Assembly (NCBI GenBank): GCA_023055505.1
Contig: JALIRH010000110.1
Coordinates: 682,001-746,000, forward strand
Direction of reading: 5' to 3'
DNA length: 64,000 nt
Source: Callipepla californica brunnescens
Taxonomy: Eukaryota > Chordata > Aves > Galliformes > Odontophoridae
The position numbers and the translations under genes are program-made. Below are positions 10,428-21,816 of this stretch, in pieces. Every line of letters starts with the position of its first letter. The stretch's first letter is position 1. Under the pieces are notes generated by a model. The model was not told the origin of the DNA. It searched no databases and worked only from the letters and a program-made list of their open reading frames with translations.

Positions 10428-10698
10428 CAGCTGCAGGGGCACAACTGATTGTGATTGGAAGGGGTGGAGTTTGACTCCACCTCTCCCAAGTCTCCGTTTA
10501 AGGGCTGACCACCAGCGGAGAAGGATCTCTTGTTGGAGATCCCTCCCTGGTGGAGTTATCAGTGAGCTTCAACCATCATCAAGGTGAGCCAATCTCAATG
10601 CTATTTATTTGTATACCATCTACTTGAAGCCTAGCAAAAATATACCATCCTTTTGCACTACTTCCTTGAAGTGCTTTCTTTAGGGTTATTTCCCTACA
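10423..10698 (+). repeat. Truncated 3' LTR of provirus A
   Basis: Matches the family LTR from its internal TGAGTCAGCTG to the TTTCCCTACA end. The first 58 bases are missing. TGAGT at the junction occurs both in integrase and in the LTR, so the deletion breakpoint lies in this 5-base microhomology. The body (CCGTTTAAGG, ATCAGTGAGC) resembles the 3' LTR of provirus B more than the 5' LTR of A. Satellite starts directly after the CA end. Confidence 0.88.
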
Positions 10699-12834
10699 CC
10701 TACCCAGATATGCCCTGTTTTCCCGTGCCCCGCCTTGTCTTCCTTGCCTTGCCCTGCCCTGCCTTGCTTTGCTCTGCCTTCCCCTTGACCTGCCCTGCCT
10801 TGCCTTCCCTTGCCCTGCACTATTTTCCCCTGCCCTGCCTTGTCTTCCTTGCCTTGCCCTGCTTCGCCCTGCTTTGCCTTCCCCTAACCTGCCCTGACCT
10901 GCCTTTCCCTGCCCTACCTTGCTCTGACCCGCCTTTCCTGCCTTTCCTTGCCTTACCTTGCCTTGCCCTGCCTTATCCTGACTTCCCCTGCCCTGCCTTC
11001 TCTGTCTTACTGTGCCTGCCCCACACTGACCTGCCTTGCTCTGAATTTCCCTGCCTTCCCTTGCCCTGCCCTGCCTTCCCTTGCCCTGCCCTGCCTTCCC
11101 TTGCCCTGCCCTGCCTTCCCTTTGCCCTGCCCTGCCCTGCCTTCCCTTGCCCTGCCCTGCCCTGCCTTCCCTTGCCTTACCCAGCCCGGCCCTGCCCTTG
11201 CCCTGCCCTGCCCTGCCTTCCCTTGCCCTGCCCTGCCCTGCCTTCCCTTGCCCTGCCCTGCCTTCCCTTGCCCTGCCCTGCCCTGCCTTGCCTTGCCCTG
11301 CCCTGCCTTCCCTTTCACTGCCCTGCCCTGCCTTCCCTTCCCTTGCCCGGCCCTGCCTTCCCTTGCCCGGCCCTGCCTTCCCTTGCCCGGCTCTGCCTTC
11401 CCTTGCCCGGCCCTGCCTTCCCTTGCCCTGCCCTGCCTTCCCTTGCCCTGCCCTATCTTTGCCTTGCCCTGCTTGTCCCTACATGGCCCTGCACTATCTT
11501 TGCCTTGCATTGCTTGCCCCTGCCTGGCTCTGCCCCGCCCTGTATTACCCTGCCCCACCCTGTCCTGCACTGCACTGCCTTGCCTTGCCTTGCTCTGCCA
11601 AGCCCTTCCCAGCCCGGCCTTGCCCTGACTTTCCTTGCCTTGCCCTGCCCCGGGCTGCCCAGCCCAGCCTTGCCCTGACTTTCCTTGCCTTGCCCTGCCC
11701 GGCTGTGCCCTGCCCTGTTTTGCCCTGCCTTCCCCTACCCTGCCGTGTATTCCTTCCCTTGCCCTGCCCTGCCCTGATCTGCCCTGCCCCGACTTGCTTT
11801 GCTCTGCCTTCCCCTTGACCTGCCCTGCCTTGCCTTCCCCTGCAATGCCCTATTTTACCCAGCCCTGCCTTGTCTTCCTTGCCTTGCCCTGCTTTGCCCT
11901 GCTTTGCCTTCCCCTAACCTGCCCTGACCTGCCTTTCCCTGCCCTACCTTGCTCTGACCCGCCTTCCCTGTCTTGCCTTACCTTGCCTTGCCCTGCCCTA
12001 TCCTGACTTCCCATGCCCTGCCTTGCCTTCCTTACCTTGCCTGCCCCACCCTGCCCTGCCCTGCCTTCCCTTGCCCTGCCCTGCCTTCCCTTGCCCTGCC
12101 CTGCCTTCCCTTGCCCTGCCCTGCCTTCCCTTGCCTTGCCCTGCCTTCCCTTGCCCTGCCCTGCCTTCCCTTGCCCTGCCCTCCCTTCCCTTGCCCCGCC
12201 TTCCCTTGCCCTGCCCTGCCCCGCCTTCCCTTGCCCTGCCCTGCCGTGCCCTGCCCTGCTCTGACTTGCCCTGCTCTGCTATGCTTGCCTTACCATGCTT
12301 TACTTTGCCCTGCCTTCCCTTGCCCTGCCCTGCCCTTCTTTGCCCTGCACTATCTTTGCCTTGCCTTGCTTGGCCCTGCCTGACCCTGCCCCGCCCTGTA
12401 CTACCCTGCCCCACCCTGCCCTGCATTGCCCTGCCTTACATTGCCCTGCCCTGCCCCGCCCTGCTTTGCTATGCTTTGCCTTGCCCTAACCTGTCCTGCC
12501 TTGTCTTCCTTGCCTTCCCCTGCCCTGCCGTACCCTACCTTTCCCTGCCTAACCTTGCTCTAACCCGCCTTCCCTGCCTTTCTTTTCCTTACCTTGTATT
12601 GCCCTGCCCTATCCGGACTTCCCCTGCCCTGCCTTGTCTTCCTTACCTTGCCTGCCCCACCCTGACCCGCCCTGCCCTGTCTTCCTTGCCTTGCCCTGCC
12701 CTGCCTTGCCCTGCCCTGCCCCGCCTTACCCTGCCCTGCCCTGCCTTGCCATGCCTTGCCTGACCTTGCTTTGCCCTACCCCGCCCTGCCCTGCCTTGCC
12801 CTACTTTGCCTGGTTCTACCTTGCCCTGCCATGC
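10699..12834. repeat. Pentanucleotide satellite, block 1
   Basis: Plus strand composed almost entirely of C, T and G in 5-base steps: TGCCC, TGCCT, TCCCT and variants such as GACCT or ATGCC. Homogeneous runs at about 11.07-11.45 and 12.05-12.25 kb alternate with diverged segments that contain more A. The first bases (CCTACCCAGA, then TGCCCTGTTTTCCCGTG) recur after the 3' LTR of provirus B at 47592. All six frames are largely stop-free, which is a property of the pentamer. The open frames at 10653-11678 and 11081-11818 are therefore not genes. Confidence 0.95.
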
Positions 12835-13176
12835 TGTAAAGCAAGCAAAGACAGTGACAGAGCTTTTATTTGAGGTAGTGGCGCTACAGAAATAGATGTT
12901 ACAGATAAGGGGGAACGAACTCACCCGTCCCGGCGACCGTTTAGGCTGAGGAACGCAGCCGCCACTCGTTTGAACGCTGGTGCGCTGGAAGGAAGAGAGC
13001 CCGAGAGAGGGGGGACAACCCGCGCAGGCTCCGAGTGGATCTGTGCTCCCGGAAGCACCTCTGGAAGCACCACCAAGGGGGAGAGAGCGAGAGGTCAGGA
13101 GGACCTGGGCTCCTCCTCTCTGGTCACTCAGATACTCATTCACTGGTTCAGACTGTGACCAGGCAATCCCACTACA
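12835..13176 (-). repeat. 342-bp LTR-like island, copy 1
   Basis: The only non-satellite sequence in this block. Read on the minus strand it starts TGTAGTGGGATTGCC and ends CTTTGCTTGCTTTACA. AATAAA lies about 30 bases before the end, so it has the TG...CA ends and poly(A) placement of an LTR. No internal retroviral sequence accompanies it, so it is a candidate solo LTR. Flanks show no clear target-site duplication. Two further copies, with the same satellite flanks, lie at 23834-24175 and 29564-29905. A CpG-rich middle would fit a U3/R promoter region. Confidence 0.6.
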
Positions 13177-16100
13177 TCTGCCCTGCCATGTTCTCCCTTG
13201 CCTTGTTTTGCCTTCCCTTGCCCTGCCCTGCCCTGCCATGCCCTGCCCTGCCTTCAACTTTTCTGCCCTGCTCTGCCCTGCCCTGCTTTGCCATGCCTTG
13301 CCTTGCCCTGCCCTGTCCTGCCTGCTCCTGCCCTGCCTTGTCTTCCTTGCATTGCCCTGCCCTGCCCTGCCTTGCTTTGCCGTGTTCTCTGTCTAGCCCT
13401 ACCCTGCCATGTATTCCTTGCCTTGCCGTTTCTTGATCTGCCCTGCCCCACCATGCCCTGCCTTACCTTGCCCTGCCTATCCTTACCTTGCCCTGCCCCG
13501 CCTTGCCTTCCCTTGCCGTGCCCTGTTCTGCCCTGCCTTGCCCTGCCAAGACCAGCCCAGCCCAGCCTTGACCTGACTTTCCTTGCCTTGACCTGCCCTG
13601 ATCTGCCCTGCCCCACCCTGCCCTGCCTTACCTTGCTCTGCCTATCCTTGTCTTGCCTTGCCTTGCCCTGCCTTGCCCTGCTTGGCCCTGCCCCGCCCTG
13701 CACTACCCTGCCCCACCGTGTCCTGCCTTGCCCTGCCTTCCCTGCTCCGACCTGCCTTGCCTTGCCCTGCCCTACCTCATCCTGCATTGTCCTGCCACGC
13801 CCCGCCTTACGCTGCCCTGCCATGCTATTCTTTGCCCTGCCCTTCCTTTCCTTCCTCTGCTCTGCCCTGCCTTGTTCTGCCTTGCCTTGCCCTGCCTTGC
13901 TTTACCTTGTCCAGCCTTGCTCTGCCTTGCCCTGCCCTACCCTGCCCTGCCATGCCTTGCCTTGCCTGACATTGCATTGCCCTACCCCACCCTGCCATGC
14001 TCTGCCCTGCCCTGCCATGCTCTGCCCTGCCCTGCCCTGCCTTGCCCTGCTTTGCCCTGCCTTGCCCTGCATTGCCATGCCTTGCCTTGCCTTGCCCTGT
14101 TCTGCCTTCCCTTGCCCTGCCCAGCCTTCCCTTGCCCAGTTCTGCCCTGCCCTGCCTTGTCCTGCCCTGCTTTGCCTTGCCCTGCCAAGCCCTGCCCAGC
14201 CCAGCCTTGCCCTGACTTTCATTGCCTTGCCCTGCCAGGCTGTGCCCTGCCCTGCTTTGCCCTGCCTTCCCCTACCCTGCTGTGTATTCCTTGCCTTGCC
14301 CTGCCCTGATCTGCCCTGCCACGCCCTGTCCTGCCTTCCCCTTGACCTGCCCTGTCTAGCCTTCCCCTGCCCTTCCCTATTTTCCCCTTCCCTGCCTTTT
14401 CTTCCTTGCCTTGCCCTGCTTCACCCTGCTTTGCTTTCCCCTAACCTGCCCTGACCTGCCTTTCCCTGCCCTACCTTGCCTGCCCTACCCTGACCTGCCT
14501 TGCTCTGACCCGTCCTGCCTTGTCTTCCTTGCCTTGCCCTGCCTTGCCCTGCCCTGCCTATCCTTGCCTTGCCCTGCCTTGTTGTGCCTTACCTTGCCTA
14601 GCCAAGCCCCGCCTTCCCTTGCCCTGCCCTGTTTTGCCTTCCCTTACCCTGCCCTGACTTGCCTTGACTTCCCTTGCCCTGCCCTGCCGTCCCTGTCCCT
14701 ACCCTGCCCTGCCTTCCCTTGCCCTGCCCTTCCCTGTTCTGCCCTGCCTTGCCGTGCACTATCTTTGCCTTGCCCTGCTTGGCCCTGCCTGACCCTGCCC
14801 CGCGCTGCAATACCCTGCCCCACTTTGTCCTGCTTTGCCCTGCCTTCCCTGCTCTGACCTGCTCTGACCTGCTCTGACCTGCCCTCCCCTGCACTGCCCT
14901 GCATTGCCCTGCCTTACATTGCCCTGCCCTGCCCTGCCCCGCCCTGCTTTGCCATGCTGTCCCTTGCCCTGCCCTGCTCTGCCTTCCTTTGCCCTGCCCT
15001 GCCATGCCTTGCCCTGCACTATCTTTGCCTTGCCCTGCTTGGCTTTGCCTGGCCCTGCCCCGCCCTGTACTACCCTGTCCCACCCTGTCCTGCCTTGCCC
15101 TGTATTCCCTGCTCTGCCCTGCACTGCACTGTATTGCCTTGCTTTGCCCTGCCAAGCCCTGCCCAGCCCAGCCTTGCCCTGACTTTCCTTGCCCTGCCCT
15201 GCCCGGCTGAGCCCTGCCCTGCTTTGCCCTGCCTTCCCCTACCCTGCTGTGTATTCCTGCCTTACCCTGCCCTGGTCTGCCCTTCCCCCACCCTGCCCTG
15301 CCCTGCCCTGCCCTTCCCCCGCCCTGCCCTGCCCTGCCTTCCCTTGCCCTGTCCTGCCTTCCCTTGCCCTGCCCTGCCTTCCCTGCCCTCCCTTGCCCTG
15401 CCCTGCCTTCCCTTGCCCTACCCTATCTTTGCCTTGCCCTGCTTGTCCCTGCCTGGCCCTGCACTATCTTTGCCTTGCATTGCTTGCCCCTGCCTGGCTC
15501 TGCCCCGCCCTGTATTACCCTGCCCCACCCTGTCCTGCACTGCTCTGCCTTGTATTGCCTTGCTCTGCCAAGCCCTTCCCAGCCCGGCCTTGCCCTGACT
15601 TTCCTTCCCTTGCCCTGCCCCGGGCTGCCCAGCCCAGCCTTGCCCTGACTTTCCTTGCCTTGCCCTGCCCGGCTGTGCCCTGCCCTGTTTTGCCCTGCCT
15701 TCCCCTACCCTGCCGTGTATTCCTTCCCTTGCCCTGCCCTGCCCTGATCTGCCCTGCCCCGACTTGCTTTGCTCTGCCTTCCCCTTCACCTGCCCTGCCC
15801 TGCCCTCCCTTGTCCTGCCCTGCCCTGCCCTCCTTTGCCCTGCCCTGCCCTGCCCTCCTTACCCTGCCCTGCCCTGCCTTCCCTTGCCCTGCCTTCCCTT
15901 GCCCTGCCCTGCCTTCCCTTGCCCTGCCCTGCCCTGCCTTCCCTTGCCCTGCCCTGCCCTGCCTTCCCTTGCCCTGCCCTGCCTTCCCTTGCCCTGCCCT
16001 TCCCTCCCTTGCCCTGCCCTGCCCTCCCTTGCCCTGCCCTGCCCTGCCCTCCCTTGCCCTGCCCTGCCCTGCCCTCTTTGCCCTGCCCTGCCCTGCCTTC

Positions 16101-17820
16101 CCTTGCCCTGCCTTCCCTTGCCCTGCCCTGCCTTGCCTTCCCTTGCCCTGCCCTGCCCTGCCTTCCCTTGCCCTGCCCTGCCCTGCCTTCCCTTGCCCTG
16201 CCTTGCCCTGCCTTCCCTTGCCCTGCCCTGCCTTCCCTTGCCCTGCCCTTCCCTCCCTTGCCCTGCCCTGCCTTCACTTGCCCTGCCCTCCCTTGCCCTG
16301 CTCTGCCCTGCCCTCCCTTGCCCTGCCCTGCCCTGCCCTCCTTGCCCTGCACTGCCCTTCCTTCCCTTGCCCTGCCCTGCCCTGCCTTCCCTTGCCCTGC
16401 CTTCCCTTGCCCTGCCTTCCCTTGCCCTGCCTTCCCTTGCCCTGCCTTCCCTTGCCCTGCCCTGCCTTCCCTTGCCCTGCCCTGCCCTGCCTTCCCTTGC
16501 CCTGCCCTGCCTTCCCTTCCCTTGCCCTGCCTTCCCTTCCCTTGCCTGGCCCGGCCCTGCCTTCCCTTGCCCTGCCCAGCCTTCCCTTGCCCTGCCCAGC
16601 CTTCCCTTGCCCTGCCCTGCCTTCCCTTGCCCTGCCCTATCTTTGCCTTGCCCTGCTTGTCCCTACCTGGCCCTGCACTATCTTTGCCTTGCATTGCTTG
16701 CCCCTGCCTGGCTCTGCCCCGCCCTGTATTACCCTGCCCCACCCTGTCCTGCACTGCTCTGCCTTGCCTTGCCTTGCTCTGCCAAGCACTTCCCAGCCCG
16801 GCCTTGCCCTGACTTTCCTTGCCTTGCCCTGCCCCGGGCTGCCCAGCCCAGCCTTGCCCTGACTTTCCTTGCCTTGCCCTGCCCGGCTGTGCCCTGCCCT
16901 GTTTTGCCCTGCCTTCCCCTACCCTGCCGTGTATTCCTTCTTTTGCCCAGCCCTGCCCTGATCTGCCCTGCCCCGACTTGCTTTGCTCTGTCTTCCCCTT
17001 GACCTGCCCTGCCTTGCATTCCCCTGCAATGCCCTATTTTACCCAGCCCTGCCTTGTCTTCCTTGCCTTGCCCTGCTTCGCCCTGCTTTGCCTTCCCCTA
17101 ACCTGCCCTGACCTGCCTTTCCCTGCCCTACCTTGCTCTGACCCGCCTTCCCTGTCTTGCCTTACCTTGCCTTGCCCTGCCCTATCCTGACTTCCCATGC
17201 CCTGCCTTGTCTTCCTTCCCTTGCCTGCCCCACCCTGACCTGCCTTGCCCTGCCCTGCCCTGCCTTCCCTTGCCCTGCCCTGCCCTGCCTTCCCTTGCCC
17301 TGCCCTGCCTTCCCTTGCCCTGCCCTGCCCTGCCTTCCCTTGCCCTGCCCTGCCCTGCCTTCCCTTGCCCTGCCCTGCCTTCCCTTGCCCTGCCCTGCCC
17401 TCCCTTGCCCTGCCCTCCCTTCCCTTGCCCTGCCCTCCCTTCCCTTGCCCTGCCCTCCCTTGCCCTGTCCTGCCCTCCCTTCCCTTGCCCTGCCCTGCCC
17501 TGCCTTCCCTTGCCCTGCCCTGCCCTGCCTTCCCTTGCCCTGCCCTGCCTTCCCTTGCCCTGCCCTGCCTTCCCTTGCCCTGCCCTGCCTTCCCTTGCCC
17601 TGCCCTGCCTTCCCTTCCCTTGCCCTGCCCTGCCTTTCTTTGCCCTGCCCTCCCTTGCCCTGCCCTGCCCTGCCCTCCCTTGCCCTGCCCTGCCCTCCCT
17701 TGCCCTGCCCTGCCCTGCCCTCCCTTGCCCTGCCCTGCCTTCCCTGCCTTCCCTTGCCCTGCCCTGCCTTCCCTTGCCCTGCCCTACCTTCCCTTGCCCT
17801 GCCCTGCCTTCCCTTGCCCT

Positions 17821-20522
17821 ACCCTATCTTTGCCTTGCCCTGCTTGTCCCTGCCTGGTCCTGCACTATCTTTGCCTTGCATTGCTTGCCCCTGCCTGGCT
17901 CTGCCCCGCCCTGTATTACCCTGCCCCACCCTGTCCTGCACTGCTCTGCCTTGTATTGCCTTGCTCTGCCAAGCCCTTCCCAGCCCGGCCTTGCCCTGAC
18001 TTTCCTTGCCTTGCCCTGCCCGGCTGTGCCCTGCCCTGTTTTGCCCTGCCTTCCCCTACCCTGCCGTGTATTCCTTCCCTTGCCCTGCCCTGCCCTCATC
18101 TGCCCTGCCCCGACTTGCTTTGCTCTGCCTTCCCCTTCCCTTGCCCTGCCCTGCCATCCCTTGCCCTGCTTTGCCATCCTTTGCCCTGCCCTGCCTTCCC
18201 TTGCCCTGCCCTCCCTTGCCCTGCCCTGCCCTCCCTTGCCCTGCCCTGCCCTCCCTTGCCCTGCCCTGCCCTGCTTTCCGTTGCCCTGCCTTCCCTTGCC
18301 CTGCCCTGCCCTGCCTTCCCTTGCCCTGCCCTGCCTTCCTTTGCCCTACCCTGCCCTGCCTTCCTTTGCCCTGCCCTGCCCTGTCTTCCCTTGCCCTGCC
18401 CTGCCCTGCCCTGCCCTGCCTTCCCTTGCCCTGCCCTGCCTTCCCTTGCCCTGCCCTGCCTTCCCTTGCCCTGCCCTGCCCTGCCTTCCCTTGCCCTGCC
18501 CTGCCTTCCCTTGCCCTGCCCTGCCTTCCTTTGCCCTACCCTGCCCTGCCTTCCTTTGCCCTGCCCTGCCCTGCCTTCCCTTGCCCTGCCCTGCCCTGCC
18601 CTGCCCTGCCTTCCCTTGCCCTGCCCTGCCTTCCCTTGCCCTGCCCTGCCTTCCCTTGCCCTGCCCTGCCCTGCCTTCCTTTGCCCTGCCCTGCCCTGCC
18701 TTCCCTTGCCCTGCCCTGCCTTCCCTTGCCCTTACCTGCCTTCCTTTGCCCTGCCCTGCCCTGACTTCCTTTGCCCTGCCCTGCCTTCCCTTGCCCTGAC
18801 CTGCCTTCCTTTGCCCTGCCCTGCCCTGCCTTCCTTTGCCCTGCCCTGCCCTGCCTTCCCTTGCCCTGCCCTGCCCTGCCTTCCCTTGCCCTGCCCTGCC
18901 TTCCCTTGCCCTGCCCTGCCTTCCCTTGCCCTGCCCTGCCTTCCCTTGCCCTGCCCTGCCTTCCCTTCCCTTGCCCTGCCCTGCCTTTCTTTGCCCTGCC
19001 CTCCCTTGCCCTGCCCTGCCCTGCCCTCCCTTGCCCTGCCCTGCCCTCCCTTGCCCTGCCCTGCCCTGCCCTCCCTTGCCCTGCCCTGCCTTCCCTGCCT
19101 TCCCTTGCCCTGCCCTGCCTTCCCTTGCCCTGCCCTACCTTCCCTTGCCCTGCCCTGCCTTCCCTTGCCCTACCCTATCTTTGCCTTGCCCTGCTTGTCC
19201 CTGCCTGGTCCTGCACTATCTTTGCCTTGCATTGCTTGCCCCTGCCTGGCTCTGCCCCGCCCTGTATTACCCTGCCCCACCCTGTCCTGCACTGCTCTGC
19301 CTTGTATTGCCTTGCTCTGCCAAGCCCTTCCCAGCCCGGCCTTGCCCTGACTTTCCTTGCCTTGCCCTGCCCGGCTGTGCCCTGCCCTGTTTTGCCCTGC
19401 CTTCCCCTACCCTGCCGTGTATTCCTTCCCTTGCCCTGCCCTGCCCTCATCTGCCCTGCCCCGACTTGCTTTGCTCTGCCTTCCCCTTCCCTTGCCCTGC
19501 CCTGCCATCCCTTGCCCTGCTTTGCCATCCCTTGCCCTGCCCTGCCTTCCCTTGCCTTGCCCTCCCTTGCCCTGCCCTGCCCTCCCTTGCCCTGCCCTGC
19601 CCTGCTTTCCGTTGCCCTGCCTTCCCTTGCCCTGCCCTGCCCTGCCTTCCCTTGCCCTGCCCTGCCTTCCTTTGCCCTACCCTGCCCTGCCTTCCTTTGC
19701 CCTGCCCTGCCCTGTCTTCCCTTGCCCTGCCCTGCCCTGCCCTGCCCTGCCTTCCCTTGCCCTGCCCTGCCTTCCCTTGCCCTGCCCTGCCTTCCCTTGC
19801 CCTGCCCTGCCCTGCCTTCCCTTGCCCTGCCCTGCCTTCCCTTGCCCTGCCCTGCCTTCCTTTGCCCTACCCTGCCCTGCCTTCCTTTGCCCTGCCCTGC
19901 CCTGCCTTCCCTTGCCCTGCCCTGCCCTGCCCTGCCCTGCCTTCCCTTGCCCTGCCCTGCCTTCCCTTGCCCTGCCCTGCCTTCCCTTGCCCTGCCCTGC
20001 CCTGCCTTCCTTTGCCCTGCCCTGCCCTGCCTTCCCTTGCCCTGCCCTGCCTTCCCTTGCCCTTACCTGCCTTCCTTTGCCCTGCCCTGCCCTGACTTCC
20101 TTTGCCCTGCCCTGCCTTCCCTTGCCCTGACCTGCCTTCCTTTGCCCTGCCCTGCCCTGCCTTCCTTTGCCCTGCCCTGCCCTGCCTTCCCTTGCCCTGC
20201 CCTGCCCTGCCTTCCCATGCCCTGACCTGCCTTCCTTTGCCCTGCCCTGCCCTGCCTTCCTTTGCCTTGCCCTGCCCTGCCTTTACTTGCCCTGCCCTGC
20301 CCTCATCTGCCCTGCCCCGACTTGCTTTGCTCTGCCTTCCCCTTCCCTTGCCCTGCCCTGCCATCCCTTGCCCTGCTTTGCCATCCCTTGCCCTGCCCTG
20401 CCTTCCCTTGCCCTGCCCTCCCTTGCCCTGCCCTGCCCTCCCTTGCCCTGCCCTGCCCTCCCTTGCCCTGCCCTGCCCTGCTTTCCGTTGCCCTGCCTTC
20501 CCTTGCCCTGCCCTGCCCTGCC
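17821..20522. repeat. Higher-order repeat, 1351-bp offset
   Basis: The segment beginning ACCCTATCTTTGCCTTGC at 17821 recurs at 19172, 1351 bp downstream, with its diverged module and the following homogeneous tract. Landmark word CCCTTACCTGCC occurs at about 18730 and 20061, an offset of 1331, so the copies differ by about four pentamers inside the unit. Boundaries are approximate because the flanks are the same satellite. Confidence 0.75.
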
Positions 20523-21816
20523 TTCCCTTGCCCTGCCCTGCCTTCCTTTGCCCTACCCTGCCCTGCCTTCCTTTGCCCTGCCCTGCCCTGTCTTCCCTTG
20601 CCCTGCCCTGCCCTGCCCTGCCCTGCCTTCCCTTGCCCTGCCCTGCCTTCCCTTGCCCTGCCCTGCCTTCCCTTGCCCTGCCCTGCCCTGCCTTCCCTTG
20701 CCCTGCCCTGCCTTCCCTTGCCCTGCCCTGCCTTCCTTTGCCCTACCCTGCCCTGCCTTCCTTTGCCCTGCCCTGCCCTGCCTTCCCTTGCCCTGCCCTG
20801 CCCTGCCCTGCCCTGCCTTCCCTTGCCCTGCCCTGCCTTCCCTTGCCCTGCCCTGCCTTCCCTTGCCCTGCCCTGCCCTGCCTTCCTTTGCCCTGCCCTG
20901 CCCTGCCTTCCCTTGCCCTGCCCTGCCTTCCCTTGCCCTTACCTGCCTTCCTTTGCCCTGCCCTGCCCTGACTTCCTTTGCCCTGCCCTGCCTTCCCTTG
21001 CCCTGACCTGCCTTCCTTTGCCCTGCCCTGCCCTGCCTTCCTTTGCCCTGCCCTGCCCTGCCTTCCCTTGCCCTGCCCTGCCCTGCCTTCCCATGCCCTG
21101 ACCTGCCTTCCTTTGCCCTGCCCTGCCCTGCCTTCCTTTGCCTTGCCCTGCCCTGCCTTTACTTGCCCTGCCCTGCCCTCATCTGCCCTGCCCCGACTTG
21201 CTTTGCTCTGCCTTCCCCTTCCCTTGCCCTGCCCTGCCATCCCTTGCCCTGCTTTGCCATCCCTTGCCCTGCCCTGCCTTCCCTTGCCCTGCCCTCCCTT
21301 GCCCTGCCCTGCCCTCCCTTGCCCTGCCCTGCCCTCCCTTGCCCTGCCCTGCCCTGCTTTCCGTTGCCCTGCCTTCCCTTGCCCTGCCCTGCCCTGCCTT
21401 CCCTTGCCCTGCCCTGCCCTGCCTTCCCTTGCCCTGCCCTGCCTTCCTTTGCCCTGCCCTGCCCTGCCTTCCCTTGCCCTGCCCTGCCCTGCCCTGCCCT
21501 GCCTTCCCTTGCCCTGCCCTGCCTTCCCTTGCCCTGCCCTGCCTTCCCTTGCCCTGCCCTGCCCTGCCTTCCCTTGCCCTGCCCTGCCCTGCCTTCCCTT
21601 GCCCTGCCCTGCCTTCCCTTGCCCTTACCTGCCTTCCTTTGCCCTGCCCTGCCCTGACTTCCTTTGCCCTGCCCTGCCTTCCCTTGCCCTGACCTGCCTT
21701 CCTTTGCCCTGCCCTGCCCTGCCTTCCCTTGCCCTGCCCTTCCCTGCCTTCCCTTGCCCTGCCCTGCCCTGCCTTCCCTTGCCCTGACCTGCCTTCCTTT
21801 GCCCTGCCCTGCCCTG
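20065..21816. repeat. Tandem higher-order repeat, 876-bp offset
   Basis: The landmark TTACCTGCC occurs at 20065, 20941 and 21627 (position of its A). The first two copies are 876 bp apart. The third is 686 bp on, shorter by 190 bp, which is 38 pentamers. Each unit contains the short module with ACTTGCTTTGCTCTGCC. Boundaries approximate. Confidence 0.75.

Larger units (their letters stand above)
5613..10698 (+). mobile_element. ERVL-like provirus A (defective)
   Basis: Order: 5' LTR, primer-binding site, AT-rich leader, gag, protease, reverse transcriptase, RNase H, integrase, truncated 3' LTR. There is no env. The same family as provirus B at 41577-47591, which is close to identical over most of gag and pol. 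A is heavily decayed: several frameshifts and stops in gag and pol, plus a deletion joining the middle of integrase directly to the inside of the 3' LTR. No matching target-site duplication is seen: the left flank is low-copy DNA and the right flank is satellite. Absence of env and the Gag type suggest class III (ERVL-like). The class assignment is an inference. Confidence 0.85.

Noticed and set aside
5600..10705. Target-site duplications around provirus A, and likewise B and C
   Set aside because: Flanking 4-6 bases do not match in any of the three elements. Short matches in satellite would also be expected by chance.
11007..11570. Minus-strand Gly/Gln/Arg-rich ORFs resembling RGG proteins
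   Set aside because: These are the reverse reading of the same satellite and recur identically in every block.
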